Counted from the stretch's first letter, positions 23,500 to 35,349 are shown. The stretch: DNA of 64,000 nt from Calamus simplicifolius (GCA_900491605.1 UESW01004374.1:131989-195988); one strand, 5' to 3'. Numbers and translations: made by a program. Notes: generated from the sequence alone by a model not told the origin.

Positions 23500-23900
23500 G
23501 AAGGACTTGAATTATTGTTTGCTTTAGAGTATATCAAGAAGGGTTCCAACGATGCTCTCACATACATTTTTCTCAATATGCATCACATCTAAGATATGAC
23601 ATACATGAAGAAACTCCCAATATTCAAGATAAAAAATATTGATCTTTTTTTTCATGCAACTTTAGGCTTTGCCTTTGGAACCTTGTCTTTCTTTTTTGAA
23701 TTCTCAATATGCACTGTATTTGCTTATTTTTTCCCATACACATAATTAATATTTTCGATCTTTTATAAAAATTTTGTTCCAGTTAAAGGTTTAAACTCAA
23801 CATCAAACTCTTGACAACCATTAAATGCCTTTTTTGCTCTTCTATATCGATGATTTCTGCACAAAAATCTCCTATGACCTTGGTACATAATTTTTCGACT
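23500..23900 (-). pseudogene. CACTA (En/Spm) TNP2 transposase fragment
   Basis: In one minus-strand frame the DNA encodes HRRFLCRNHRYRRAKKAF (about 23830-23880) and, lower down, YLEYWEFLHVCHILDVMHI followed by EKNVCESIVGTLLDIL (about 23525-23630). The spacing and the DVMHIEKNVC block are diagnostic of the TNP2-like transposase of plant CACTA transposons, which excises and reinserts the element by cut-and-paste. Stops interrupt the frame between the blocks and just after LLDIL. No CACTA terminal repeats were found nearby, so this is an internal relic. Confidence 0.82.
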
Positions 23901-25675
23901 ATGTTTCAAGTATACACTCTGCAACAATGCTCAAAACTAATAATTTCTGCTAGTTCTTGATTGGAAGCCTCAGTAATCTAAATGGATGACATCTTTTAGT
24001 GGAATAAAGTGCAGTGACTATAGCTTAACTACTACAATTTAGCCAAAAATTATCCATAGGCCTCTTGATAAAATAGCTTCTTTTTATTCCTCAAAGCTGA
24101 ACCAAAATAGGAAGTGGTCATTTGCCATAGGACATTGTCCAATCTCCCTTGCAAAACCCCTTTTTTCTTAAAATCTTAGGCCATAAGGCAAATAGAAACC
24201 CGATTCTTAGGCTAAGGCTCTTCACTACTACCACTACTACCATCGTTGATTCCTATTCCTTTCATGTCTCCTCCAATTCTTCCTCAACAAAAATGCTCTT
24301 GGAGCATAGCTGCCTCCTCTATAATTTTTTAAGTCTGCAATGGTTCTCCCCATTGACCTTAAGACCATTTTCTACCAAGAGTGGTCCTGGTCTTCAGATG
24401 AGAAAAGAGAATTCATCTCTGAAGTTCATCTTTTCTCTCTTTCTCCTTGTTCTTATTTTCTTCTATTTTTTTTCTCTCTTTCTTTTTTTCTTTTCCTTAC
24501 TCTCTTTTCCTTCTTCTTTAATACACCTTCACTAGGACGAGGGAGGGACTTCTTCGATTTATAATATCAAATACGAGCAGAGATGAACAAAAATAACTTT
24601 GCCAGCAAGAAAAATCCTAGCAATCTGAATCTTAGGATCTGGGTTCACTGCATGAAGAGTCAGATCAAAAATAGAGGATTGAGATACTAAACTTTATCAT
24701 CATCTATACTAGACGCATTGATGAGGATTCTTGGATTTCTTTGGCATCAACAACAAACATCTTGCTTTAATTACAATATTCCTATAATAATTGAAATCAA
24801 GCCTAAAGAAAAGAAAAGCTCCCTCCTCTCAACATAAGCAGGAGTATGGAGTTAAATGCGATAATCTCTTCTATTAGCAATCCTAATCGATAAATTTTTT
24901 CTTCAAAAAATTGCTTTGTAAAAGATATAAGGTATTGATAGGGTTCTATTTGTGAACACGGTGCCCCATGTAAAATCTCTTAGCCTGGTCTTTTGTTATT
25001 ATTTTTTACTGTGACATTGATTAGCATCTTTTATAACAATCATTATTAATATCAGATAATTCTAAATAATTTGATTGTTATTGTTATAAACAACTGAATA
25101 ACAATTTTAATAAGATTAAATCAGGTGAAAAATAATTGCTATTGAAATACTAAGAAAAGGAAGGAATAAACTAAAATTAGGAAAAAGATGAGGAAAAAAA
25201 AAAAGAGAAAATGTTGAAACAAAGATTACGTGTCTTAAGGAATAAAAAAGATAACATGGTATTATTATATAAAAATTTAGTAGAATATAATTATAGGAAT
25301 CCCAATACTATATAAAAGTGGGTAAATTTCCTACCTGTTTAGTTTCTATGATGATCCTAATTAGATTTTTTTATTTTAAAAATTTAAATCAAGAGGATCT
25401 TATGGAGTCTTGATAGAGAAACCCTTCTTAAAGTGGGATTTCGATGATTATATGTATGATAACGATTAAACTTCCTTTAAAATCAAAATTTATAGTGTTT
25501 TTTGAAATTTAAATTATTGTGATTTGGTGGCTTAGTAAAATATTAAATAATTTTATGAGAAAGATACGTTAGTATTTAATCCAAAGTAAATTATTTTTTT
25601 AAAAGTAAACGATATACAAAATTTTAAATTATGGTAGAATGTACTTGCCTATGCATCGTAACTAAAAAAAATATG
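23901..25675. other. AT-rich spacer, no gene recognised
   Basis: A pyrimidine-rich stretch at 24400-24530 gives a Phe/Leu/Ser-rich 128-codon frame with no family features. The remainder is AT-rich with stops in all frames. It ends at the ATATA target site of the large Tat element. Confidence 0.5.
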
Positions 25676-25680
25676 ATATA
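25676..25680. repeat. Target-site duplication ATATA, left copy
   Basis: ATATA directly precedes the LTR TG at 25681 and matches 50328-50332 exactly, as expected for 5-bp gypsy target duplications. The sequence is low-complexity, so chance identity is possible but unlikely given the exact positions. Confidence 0.8.
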
Positions 25681-26575
25681 TGTTGAGGGGCAAAATCGTT
25701 GCATTAATAATTATGCAAAAGGTTAGGATCAACCCTAACTCCCGCTTGCTGTGCGATACCCGCTAGGATGAGTCGACCTCAGTGGATCGGGGCGCCTTAA
25801 TCCCCTTAGCGAGCCAGGGATTCCAAGACGCGGATTCCATCTCTCGGTCTCAGCCGAGCTATCCCATCTCTCGGCTTCAGCCGAGCTATCCCTGCTTCTC
25901 GGCCTCAGCGAGCTATTCCCATCTCTCGGCCCAGCGAGCTATTCCTATCTCTCGGTCCTGGCCGAGCTATCCGTTATGCCTCGGCCAAACTCAGCACTCA
26001 AGCACCTCCACGGAATCCGGTATGGAAGAGTTCAAATTCGTAAGATTCAAACATAAATCACGTCCGAGAGTGGCCTAGGACCTGCGAGAGTGGCCTAGAG
26101 TCCTGGAGCCTACGCAATCGCCAAATCTTGAGGCATCAACCAGCTCTCCTAGCCATCGATCCTCTAACCATCAAGATGCGAATCTTACTGACCTCATAAC
26201 AAACTGAATTCGAATCCTAACGACTTTCGGACCCACGATGCCCCCAAGGAATCAGGTGATCCTCTATAAGTAGGGCCATCTCCCGGCTCCTCAGGTATGC
26301 GCACTGGCTTACTGGCCTACCCTCCTTCTGCTTCTGCTCACCTTCTTTCCGCCATTAACGCTCTGTCAGAGCTCTCGAAAGGCCACCCCTGGAAGAGACT
26401 CTTCAGCGAGAGCTTTCTCCTCTCGTTTGTTGATTGCCGATCCCCGCTGACTTGAGCATCGGAGGGTCTTCCACGGAGGGCCACCCCCAACGCCTCTCGC
26501 GTGAGGACTGTCTTGCAGGTCCCCAGGAGGGAGCTCGATCGCGCCTAAGTTGGTGGATGGATTTTAGCAGCAACA
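25681..26575 (+). repeat. 5' LTR of the large Tat element
   Basis: 895 bp, TG...CA. U3 holds about six roughly 25-bp repeats of CTCGG(C/T)CTCAGCCGAGCTATCCC at 25845-25985. A TATA-like CCTCTATAAGTAGGG lies at 26261-26275. It differs from the 3' LTR by many substitutions and small indels, roughly 5-8 percent by eye in the first 130 bp, so the insertion is not recent. Confidence 0.9.
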
Positions 26576-26577
26576 AT

Positions 26578-26597
26578 TGGCGCTAGAGAAGGGCCCT
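26578..26597 (+). promoter_or_regulatory. Probable primer-binding site of the large Tat element
   Basis: TGGCGCTAGAGAAGGGCCCT starts two bases after the LTR end CAACA. TGGCGC agrees with tRNA-Asp type sites, but the later bases do not, so the primer tRNA is uncertain. Confidence 0.6.
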
Positions 26598-26657
26598 CAA
26601 GTCCCATAAACTTGTGATCCAGGAGATAAGGGTCTCGATCTGAAAAGAACCTCTCCC

Positions 26658-28250
26658 ATGGCCAATCAAAGAAAGGCTATCTCCAAAGTTCAGGATCAGG
26701 TCGCCTCCCAAAGACCTGATCCGGTGAGCAGCGTAGTGCTGCCACCAGTGGAAACCCCATCGCCACTGGCGGCCCCAGTGACCCAGTACCAGTTTGCCTC
26801 GCTGGTCCAGCAGGTCCAAGCTCTGGTTCACCTGATCTAGGGGCGCTTCGAAGCCCCCCATCCAGCTGCACCTACCCCATGTCTTTCTGAGGAGAATGCA
26901 ACCCCCGCTCATCCAGCGATTCTTCTTCTGGCCCGCATGGGGTGGCATACCCCCCTCGCTGCCCTAGGGAAGCTGAGCCAGCCCCCCAAGGGGTTTGTGG
27001 CAAGGATCTTCCCCGAACTCGGCGGGCCCGATCTCTCTCTCCGGTGATCTCTCGTCATGACTTGACACCGTCTCATTTCTCTCCTCGCCCAGCTCCTCCC
27101 CCGTGCCTGAGGAGATCCGCCAACAGCTCCGGAAGATGCGCCAGGAGTTTGATGCCGCTAAGCAGGCCCACCTACTCCTGCATAAGGCGGAGCAGGGCAT
27201 TCCCTTCTCCAAAGAGATCATGAAGGAAGTGATTCCTCCCATGTCAAGCTACCAACCATCGAGCCCTACCATGGATCCTCCGATCCCGATGACCACCTCA
27301 GCAGCTTCCGATCGATCATGATGTTCCATGGGGCATCAGATGCGATCCTCTGCCGCGCCTTCCCATCTACCCTCAAGGGATCTGCTAGAACCTGGTTCAA
27401 TGCCTTGAAACCAGGTTCTGTTGGTTCATTTGACGAGCTGAGCTGCCTCTTCATCAGCCAGTTCGTCAGCAGCTATCGTCATCGATGGAGATCTGACTCC
27501 CTCTTTGAGGTTAAGCAGAGAGAGGGGGAGTCCTTGAAGAAATATCTTGGCCGTTTCAATACGGCCATGCTAGAGGTGGACCACCGTAATCATGAGGTGG
27601 CATGTCTGCCCTGACAGGCGGAGTGTTGAAGGAGAGTGACTTTTACCTGGCGTTGGAGGTCAGCTACCCTCCGAACCTCTCCGACATGATGGCTTTGGCG
27701 GACAAATATGCCAGAGTTGAGGAATTGGGAGAGCTGCCCGCACCAAGTTGACAAGGAAGAAGGAGCCCAAGGGCTCAGATAAGCACCGATCCACCCGTCA
27801 GCCAAGCCCGCCTCGTCGCCAAAGGGTTCCTCCGCCACCGCTAAGAAACCGCACCCGAAGCCCACCTAGGAGATTCAACCGGTTCACTCCGCTCACTGCC
27901 CCAAGGGCAGAGATCCTCATGGCAATAAAGGGAGCCTGAACACCTCCTCTCCGAGGGAATGCGGCCCGGAGAGACCCCGCCAAGTATTGCCGCTACCACC
28001 GGGATCATGGCCACGACACTGAGGAGTGCTGGCAGTTGAAGAACAAAATTAAGAGGCTCATCCAGCGGGGCAGGCTCGATCAATTTAGAAAAGCACCCGA
28101 GCCAAGGAACGGGGGCAACCGCCAGCCTGAGCCTCAGCAGCCTCCTCCTCCGAATCCTCCGGTCGTGGCCACATTAATGTGATCGAGGCGATTGGTAGTC
28201 CGTCGAGCTGGTGAGATGATGAGGAAGCTCAGCGCCAAAGAAAGCGCGGA
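26658..28250 (+). pseudogene. Tat-type Gag, frameshifted
   Basis: The start at 26658 (MANQRKAISKVQDQ) leads to a Gln/Pro-rich N-terminus with QYQFASLVQQVQALVHL, then a stop. Downstream frames carry PEEIRQQLRKMRQEFDAAKQ (27103-27321) and the conserved Gag core at 27318-27614 (FHGASDAILCRAFPSTLKG, ARTWFNAL, FISQFVSSY, KQREGESLKKYLGRF), which fits the Retrotrans_gag family. The zinc-binding segment YCRYHRDHGHDTEECWQLK follows near 27990-28040. At least three frameshifts are needed. Residues match the minus-strand Tat copy at 7048-8780. Confidence 0.85.
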
Positions 28251-28311
28251 CCAATGAGTCTCCTTCTCCGACAGCGACCTCCAGGAGGTACAGTTCCCAC
28301 ATGATGATGCG

Positions 28312-28676
28312 TTGGTTGTATCCCTTAATCTGAATAATTATGATGTAGACCGAATCCTTATTGATAGTGGGAGCTCCGTCAACGTTTTGTATCTTGATGT
28401 ATTTGTGAAGATGAAACTGCTTATGGAGAATCTCCGAGCCATGGACTCCCCCTCATGGGGTTCACCGGCGATGTTATCACCCCGGAGGGTGTCGTGACCT
28501 TGACGGTCCGTGCGGGAGCTTGGCTCAGTGTTGCCACTGTTTATACAGATTTTTTGGTGACCAAGCTTCGGTCGCCCTATAATGCAATTTTTGGGAGACC
28601 CGGCCTGATGTCCCTGAAAGTCGTTGTCTCCATCCCGCACCTAGCAATGAAGTTCCCTACTGGATGGGGAGTGTGA
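28312..28676 (+). pseudogene. Tat-type aspartic protease
   Basis: VVSLNLNNYDVDRILIDSGS gives the retropepsin active site DSGS at about residue 17. VNVLYLDVF and, in a shifted frame at 28455, MGFTGDVITPEGVVTLTV and PYNAIFGRPGL follow. It corresponds part by part to 6560-7042 of the minus-strand copy. One frameshift splits it near 28450. Confidence 0.82.
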
Positions 28677-28883
28677 GTAGTTCGGGGAAATCAAGCTGTA
28701 GCTCGACAGTGCTTCGTCACCAGCCTTCAGTCCAAGCTACCTGAGGTTGACAGGCTGGACACTCGGAAGGACTTTGCCGAGCAATGAGGAGAACCAGTTG
28801 AAGAGTTAGAGGAGGTACCACTGGACGATGCTCGACCTGACTGAACCATAAGGATCGGGTCGCTACTGAACGGGAAGCCCCGG

Positions 28884-29651
28884 TTGGAGCTGATAAACTT
28901 TCTCCGAAGGAATGCTGATGTCTTCGCCTGGTCAGCCTCTGACATGCTAGGGATCAGCCCAGACGTTCTCATCCACCGTCTTAATGCGGACGAAATGTCT
29001 CGGCCCGTGAAGCAGAAGAAAAGAAGCTTCGCCCCCGACCGGCAAAGGAAAATTGAGGAAGAAGTTGACAAGCTCATCAAGGCAAACTTCATTCGGAAGG
29101 TAAATTATCCAAGCTGGCTATCCAATGTTATTATGGTGAAGAAGTCGAACGGTAAATAACGAATCTGCATCGACTTCACCGACCTTAATAAAGCATGCCC
29201 AAAGGACAGCTTCCCTCTCCCTCGGATCGATCAGCTTGTGGATGCCACTTCCAGTCATCAGATGTTGACCTTCATGGACGCATATTCAGGCTACAACCAA
29301 ATCCGAATGGCACCCGAAGATGAAGAAAAGACTGCCTTCATAACCGATCGAGGTATTTATTGCTACCATGTTATGCCTTTCGGTCTGAAAAATGTAGGTG
29401 CTACTTACCAAAGGCTAGTGAACAAGGTCTTCCTGGGCTTCATGGTTTCTCAGCGAGGCATTGAGGCCAACCCGCAGAAGATTCAAGCCCTTCGGCAATT
29501 GGCACCCCCAACATCTGTCAAAGAGGTCCAGCGCCTGACTGGAAGAATCGTGGCCCTCAACCGCTTCGTCGCTCGGTCGGCTGAGAGGTGCATTCCATTC
29601 TTTAAAGCCCTCCGATCAGCCAAGAATTTCCAATGGTCTGCTGAATGTTAG
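28884..29651 (+). pseudogene. Tat-type reverse transcriptase lacking its catalytic segment
   Basis: The first piece (28884-29159) reads NADVFAWSASDMLGISPDV to VIMVKKSNGK and a stop. The second (29238-29651) has MDATSSHQMLTFMDAYSGYN, VMPFGLKNVGATYQRLVNKV and then jumps directly to FLGFMVSQRGIEANPQKIQ. Compared with the minus-strand copy, about 56 codons are missing in frame between NKVF and LGF, and these include the YVDD catalytic motif. The frame continues into RVALNRF and the RT-RNase H connection. The product could not polymerise DNA. Confidence 0.88.
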
Positions 29652-30540
29652 AAGTCATTCGAGGACCTCAAGAGATATCTCGGCTCTCCACCCTCCTCAG
29701 CAGTCCCAATCCAGGAGAAATGTTATTTCTGTACTTAGCAGTTTTAGAAGGCACAGTTGGCTCGGTGCTGGTCAGAGAAGAGAACAAGACCCAAAAGCCA
29801 ATCTACTATGTTAGCAAGCTGCTCCGAGACGCCGAGACAAGATACACCCGAATCAAGAAGTTGGTGTTAGCCCTGATAGCATCGGTTCGGAGGCTGCGGC
29901 CTTATTTCCAGGCGCACTCTGTGACGGTCCTTACCAATCAACCCATCAAGGCGGTGGTGCATCGTCCGGAAACATCAGGAAGAATGGCTAAATGGGCCGT
30001 CGAATTAAGCGAACATGATATCCGGTACCAACCTCGCCCGTCCATCAAAGCGCAGGTTCTGGCTGATTTCCTCCTTGAATGCACCATCCGGAGGATGGCT
30101 TTGCTCCGGACTCTTCTGAGCATCCAAGACCTAGCGCCCTATGGCTGCTCCATGTCAACGGATCATCTAATGCTAATGGCTTCGGCGCTGGCTTGATCCT
30201 CACCAGCCCAGAGGGGGCGACCTTCGAGTACGGCGTTCGCTTCTCCTTCCCAGCCTCCAACAATAAAGCTGAATATGAAGCTCTGCTTGCTGGACTCCGA
30301 ATCGCCCGCGATCTTAAAGTGACAAAGCTGAATGCCTTTACCGACTCTTAATTGGTGGCCGGTCACGTGCGGGGCGAGTTCGAGGCTCGAAAGCCAAATA
30401 TGATTGGGTATCTCCAAAAGGTGCGGGACTTGCTTTCCACTTCTCTGAATTTGAAGTTATCCAGATCCCAAGATCCGAGAATGCTCGCGCGACCTATTAT
30501 CTCGGCTGGCAACCGCGGAGTCGATGGATTCTGAGCGAAG
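29645..30540 (+). pseudogene. Tat-type RNase H and second archaeal-type RNase H
   Basis: 29645-30070 has the standard domain: FLYLAVLEGTVGSVLV, PIYYVSKLLRDAETRYTR, PYFQAHSVTVLTNQPI and KAQVLADFLLEC. The second domain at 30079-30351 starts LWLLHVNGSSNANGFGAG. The usual first catalytic Asp (HVDG) is Asn here, while NNKAEYEALLAGLRIARDL keeps the Glu. A stop follows FTDS at 30351. So the first RNase H looks intact and the second looks catalytically damaged. Confidence 0.85.
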
Positions 30541-30588
30541 TTTCCCCTGGAGATCCTGGAGAGGCCTAGCATCGCGGAGGCAGATCGA

Positions 30589-31879
30589 GTGATGCAGATC
30601 GAGGCCGAACCATCCTGGTTCGACCCCATACTAAGGTATCTTAAAGAAGGGTCACTCCTAGCCGACCGAAAGGAAGCAAGGAAGTTGAAAATGCAAGCCA
30701 CCCACTATGTGCTGATCGAGGACCAGTTATATAAGCGGTCCTTCTTCATGCCACTGCTCAAGTGCCTTCGCCCATCTGAAGCTGATTATGCTCTTCCGAA
30801 GGTACATGAAGGAATTTGCGGCAATCATCTGGAGAGCCAGTCCTTATGCCACAAGGTGCTGCGCCAAGGGTACTATTGGTCCACCATGCAAAAGATGCTA
30901 TCGACCTTGTCCGAGCTTGTGACCCATGTTAGAGACATTCCAGCATCCAGAGGCTCCCCTCTGCTAGTTTGGTCCCTATTTCCTTCGCCTGGCCCTTTGC
31001 TAAGTGAGGGATGGATATTCTTGGCCCTTTTTCCCTCACCACTGGACAAAGAAAGTTCCTATTTGTCGCCATCGACTACTTCACCAAGTGGGTGGAGGCT
31101 GAGGCAATTGCCCAAATAACCGAAGCTTGGGCCAGGGACTTCGTGTGGAGATCCATGATCTGCCATTTTGGCCTTCCACACACTATTATCACTGACAATG
31201 GCAAGTAATTTGACAACCCAAAGTTCCGAGATTTCTGCAAGGAGCATGAGATCTGCCACCGCCCCACGTCGGTAGGGCATCCACAAGCCAACGGAAAGGC
31301 CGAAGTGACTAACCGGACCCTGCTTCAAGGGATCAAGGCTTGGCTTGCCAGAGCCTGAGGTAGATGGGCGGACGAGCTTCACCACGTCCTATGGGCCTAC
31401 CGCACCACTCAGAGAATCCCAACTGGCGAAACCCCATTTCGGATGGCCTTCGGCACGGAAGTCGTCATCCCTGTGGAGATAGGACTTCCTTCTCCACGAG
31501 TGGAGAGCTACTCGGAGGAAGCTAACGACGAGCAGCTCTGTACCAATCTCGACCTGTATAAGAAATAAAAGAGAAAGCTCGAATCAGGGTTGCGGCATAC
31601 CAGCAAAGAGTGGTTCGTTATCACGCCTCCAGAGTCAAAGGAAAAACCTTCTCACCTGGCGATCTGGTCCTCCAGAAACCATCCATCTCCAAACCGTTGG
31701 AGCAAGGAAAGCTGTCTCTAAATTGGGAAGGCCCCTACCAAGTGGCGGAAGTGTCGGACCTGGCACCTATAAGCTCTAGGATCTGGGCGGAAATCTATTC
31801 CCGAACGTGGAATTCGGACAATCTCCGTATATCATCGGTAGGGTACGCTTTCTATAGACTTGCCCATTCGCAGCTTTGA
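30589..31879 (+). pseudogene. Tat-type integrase with C-terminal domain
   Basis: 30589-30900 has the pre-integrase and zinc-binding part (KVHEGICGNHLESQSLCHK, VLRQGYYWSTM). 31011-31208 carries the start of the core (MDILGPFSLTTGQRKFLFV, AIDYFTKWVEAEAIAQITEA, TIITDNGK) and a stop. Readthrough beyond it shows GHPQANGKAEVTNRTL and WADELHHVLWAYRTTQRIPTG. The Asp of MDI, the Asp of TDNG and the Glu of KAE correspond to the integrase triad and are present. The C-terminal part (31610-31879) gives KTFSPGDLVLQKPSISKP and SLNWEGPYQVAE. Several stops and shifts inactivate it. Confidence 0.85.
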
Positions 31880-32114
31880 CATCTTGTTTATTATCTGCAG
31901 CATGACCGCTACAATTGTTTTTCCAGAAAAATCGTAATAGAAAACAGATGCTGCTTGCACATCCATTCTCGGCACAACCGAGCTATCTCCGTACCTCGGC
32001 TGGGTCGAGTCTTGAGCTAAATCTCCGTACCTCGACTGGGCCGAGTCCTATTTCACAAAAACTTGGTATGACCGAGTACCCCCAGTGCGGCCGAACCAGG
32101 CCGAGTGATCGCCA

Positions 32115-32720
32115 AAAAACTTCATTCGGGTTCGGGCAGCTTACAAGCCCCGACCGAACCAAAAACGATAAAACTTCGTTCGGATTCGAGCAGCTTACAA
32201 TCCCCAGTCGAACCAAAAATGACAAAACTTCGTTCGGATTCGGACATCTTACAAGCCCCGACCGAACCAAAACGATAAAACTTCATCCAGATTCGGGCAG
32301 CTTACAAGCCCCGGTCGGATCAAATGACAAAGAAACTTCATACTGATTGGGGCAGCTTACAAGCCCCGACCGGACCAAATGGCAAAGAAAATTCATCCGG
32401 ATTTGGGTAGCTTACAAGCCCCGGCCGGACCAAATGGCAAAGAAACTTTGATCGGATTCGGGCAGCTCACAAGCCCTGGCCAGACCAAATGGCAAAGAAA
32501 CTTCATCCGGATTCAGGCAGCTTACAAGCCCGATCGGACCAAATGGTAAAGAAACTTCGACAGGATTTGGGCAGCTCACAAGCTCCGGCTGGACCAAATG
32601 GCAAAGAAACTTCACCAGATTTGGGCAGCTTACAAGCCCCGGCCGGACCAAATGGTAAAGAAAACTTTGACCAGATTCGGGCAGCTTACAAGCCCCGGCC
32701 GGGTCAAACGGCGCAGAAGC
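32115..32720. repeat. 54-bp tandem array behind pol (about 11 units)
   Basis: The landmark CAGCTTACAAGCCCCG recurs at 32141, 32195, 32249, 32302, 32357, 32412, 32467, 32522, 32576, 32630 and 32686 (landmark offset constant), steps 53-56 bp. Units contain GGNCGGACCAAATGGCAAAGAAACTT. Shorter 30-bp CCTCGGCAACAACCGAGCGA repeats follow at 32800-32920. Confidence 0.88.
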
Positions 32721-35082
32721 CTCGGCTAAAGCCGGTGCACATCTCTTACCAAAATCCTCGGCCAAACCGAGTGATATCACCATACCTTTGGCATGGCCAA
32801 GTAAAACACCAAAAAACCTCGCAACAACCGAGCGATATTCTAAAACCTCGGCGACAACCGAGCGATATTCTAAAACCTTGACTACAACCGAGTAGTGTAT
32901 TATCTGAAATCTCGGTCAAGTCAAATGATGTACTCACAAAGCGTTACTGAAGCTCCAGCCTAGACGAGCAATCTCTCAAACACTCTGACGCAACTAAGAC
33001 GTCCTATTATACTTCGGCAGAAGCAAGCAACCTTCTTCTGCTCAACAGTTAAGGCGCACAAGCGGTCTCTTTCCAAAGAAATACCTGCTTCGTTCTACAA
33101 GCGAGATCACGCTCACCACATGGGTTCATAAGACTGCCCAGGTCTACCTCTGACCCAAGCAGGATAAACGCTTTTTTCCACTTGGGACCGAATAGCGGTC
33201 TTAGCAAAAATAAGGTAGTAAGGACACTGCCGAAATATGCTATGACACAAAAAGCATGATACGGGTGTAGTGACTCTCAAGCATAATCCCATCGAAAAAG
33301 AAGTAGATGCTAAAAGAAGAAAGAATAAAACTTTCTTTATTTCTTCAATGGAAAAGAGTTACAACCTCCTAAGAGGCATTACAAGTACATCGTGGCATAG
33401 GAAATAAAATGAGTAAATAGCTCGGCCGGGCTGCTTCAGTCAGCTTCGGTTAATAATGATATTTTGGCATCTGACCCAAGAGATCAGACAACCAATCAGC
33501 TCGCCCTGAACCGCGGCTAAAGCCGAACCAGCTTCCCACGGGTCCTCTGGATCGGCGAAGAGATCCAAGGACAGAAGGAAGACCCGCGAATGCTGATGCT
33601 GAGGATGCATCCCCCCAAGTGGAATGCTGGGCTGCTGGACACTGCCCGACCATGAAAAGACAGGGTACGAGCAGACCGACACTGCTCTCAACTCCCTCTT
33701 CACGGGCAAAAGATCCCCCAGCCAGATGAGCTAAGGGAACCAGCCCGAGGGAGAAGGAAAAGTCGTGCGTACTACGGGGGTGCATGTGCACTTCCTACCC
33801 TGCGACCCCCATAGCAAACCACAAAGGACACACAGAAAGCGCATATGTGCGCTCTCCATGTGATCTCTGCGGACCTCCTATGCGCTCTCCATATATCTCT
33901 GAAACTCCTCTCTTGAGGATGGTTTGCTCTTCAGCAACTTCTTCATCACCCCAGCTACCAGGGGGAAGTCAACTCACAAAGGAAAACTCATTATCTCCAC
34001 CTTCAACCTAGGGGACACAGACATCATGAAAACTTTCACAATTCACGGAGAAGAAAGCCTTGGGAGATAGCCGGACACGACCCCCTCCCATTTTATAGGC
34101 AAACGAACCGGGAGCAGCTATCAGAGAGAAAAGCCCCAAGATTCAAAATACTCTGGCCACACTACCATGTGGCATCCCAGGATGAAAAGAGCGCTCCTCG
34201 AAGCACGCCGAACACATTGCCCATGCCATGACGCATGCCAGAAGATTTTCCTCTGATCCCGAATCAAAAGCCTTAAGTGCAGGAAATCGACCGCCGGTCC
34301 TTAAGATATGGACAAGCCTGGGAAATCGCCCAATGAAAACGACATGCTCCAATGACAAACGAGTGCTTATGTCACACGCTAAAAGGGCCTACATTGGAAA
34401 GAGCCGACGGAATAGATGGCTCCAGAAAATAGCGAGGCATCCTTTTGCAGCTTGTAAAGCCGTAATATCCATTTCGGCAAAAAGAAGGTCAACTTGCCTT
34501 GGAAAAGACAAGGCACTGGCAGAACAATAAAAAGGCGCAGAAGTCAAGTACTCCTCAATAAAAGCACATTGATATCCCCTGCTCCGGCCCAATCGCCCAT
34601 TACATCTTAGCATAAACCGAGACATCGCCTTGTGCTTCAACTCAAAGCCAAGATCGCCTCCATACTTCGGGCTAAACCGAGGTATCTCTTCTCGGTTCAA
34701 TACAACCGAGCGTTATGTTATGCTTCGATCCAGATCGTGATAGCTGCCCTTGCCTCAACAACTACAGAATGCTCCTTATGCTTCGACAAGGCCGAGTATA
34801 CACAATGCTCCGGTGGGAATTTACGAGTTCCGTTTACCTCGATCAAAACGGAGACGCCATGCTCTAACCTCGCTAAGGTTACTAGAGATTCCCAGGAGGG
34901 TGGTTTGTTTCGTAAGACTCGAACGGTAAGAAAGAATGTTTTGGAGGTGGTAGCATACACAAAAATTGCGAAAACTCCTTTTCATTCACCACAAAAGGAG
35001 AAACAAGAGGAAAAGGAAAAAAAGTACATGAGCTCTCATAGGGGCTTATCATCTTCTCCAGGCGCCACTGAGCTTTCCCGCG

Positions 35083-35349
35083 CTACATAGCTGGCCCGGC
35101 CACTTGTCGTTGGAGGGACGCCACCTGCCTCTCCAGCCGGCTGTTGTCTTGGCGGAGGAGCTCGATCTCTCTTGTAGTAACGATCAGATATTGCTCGGCC
35201 GTCTTTTGGAGTTGTTCATGATCTGCGAATAGTGAGGCTAAAACCTCCCCATCGATGGTTATTGTGGTACGGCCCCAAATGGCCCCCCTGCGGCCACTAA
35301 CGCCGCCGCTTGGTGTCTCGGTCGATCGCCCCTCACCTTTGGAAGCCAT
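35083..35349 (-). CDS. Small leucine-zipper-like accessory ORF of the Tat element (antisense)
   Basis: An 88-codon frame starts at the ATG at 35349 (MASKGEGRSTETP) and ends with a coiled-coil-like segment (EIELLRQDNSRLERQVASLQ then RQVAGPA) with heptad Leu/Val spacing. The track start at 35490 extends it upstream but lies in poorer context. It lies on the strand opposite to gag-pol, downstream of the antisense accessory gene. In the second copy (start at 45438) one base is missing in the Pro-rich CCCCAAA segment, which breaks the frame. I do not know its function. It may be an uncharacterised element-encoded protein or a chance frame. Confidence 0.4.
   Translation of the reverse strand: MASKGEGRSTETPSGGVSGRRGAIWGRTTITIDGEVLASLFADHEQLQKTAEQYLIVTTREIELLRQDNSRLERQVASLQRQVAGPAM

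Noticed and set aside
24149..24535. 128-codon frame rich in Phe, Leu and Ser
   Set aside because: Low-complexity pyrimidine tract giving a false membrane-like protein; no conserved motif or gene context.
33440..33791. Overlapping 89- and 113-codon minus-strand frames (and their copies near 43550-43950)
   Set aside because: The two duplicated segments do not keep the same frame, and no motif is visible; probably untranslated region of the Tat element.
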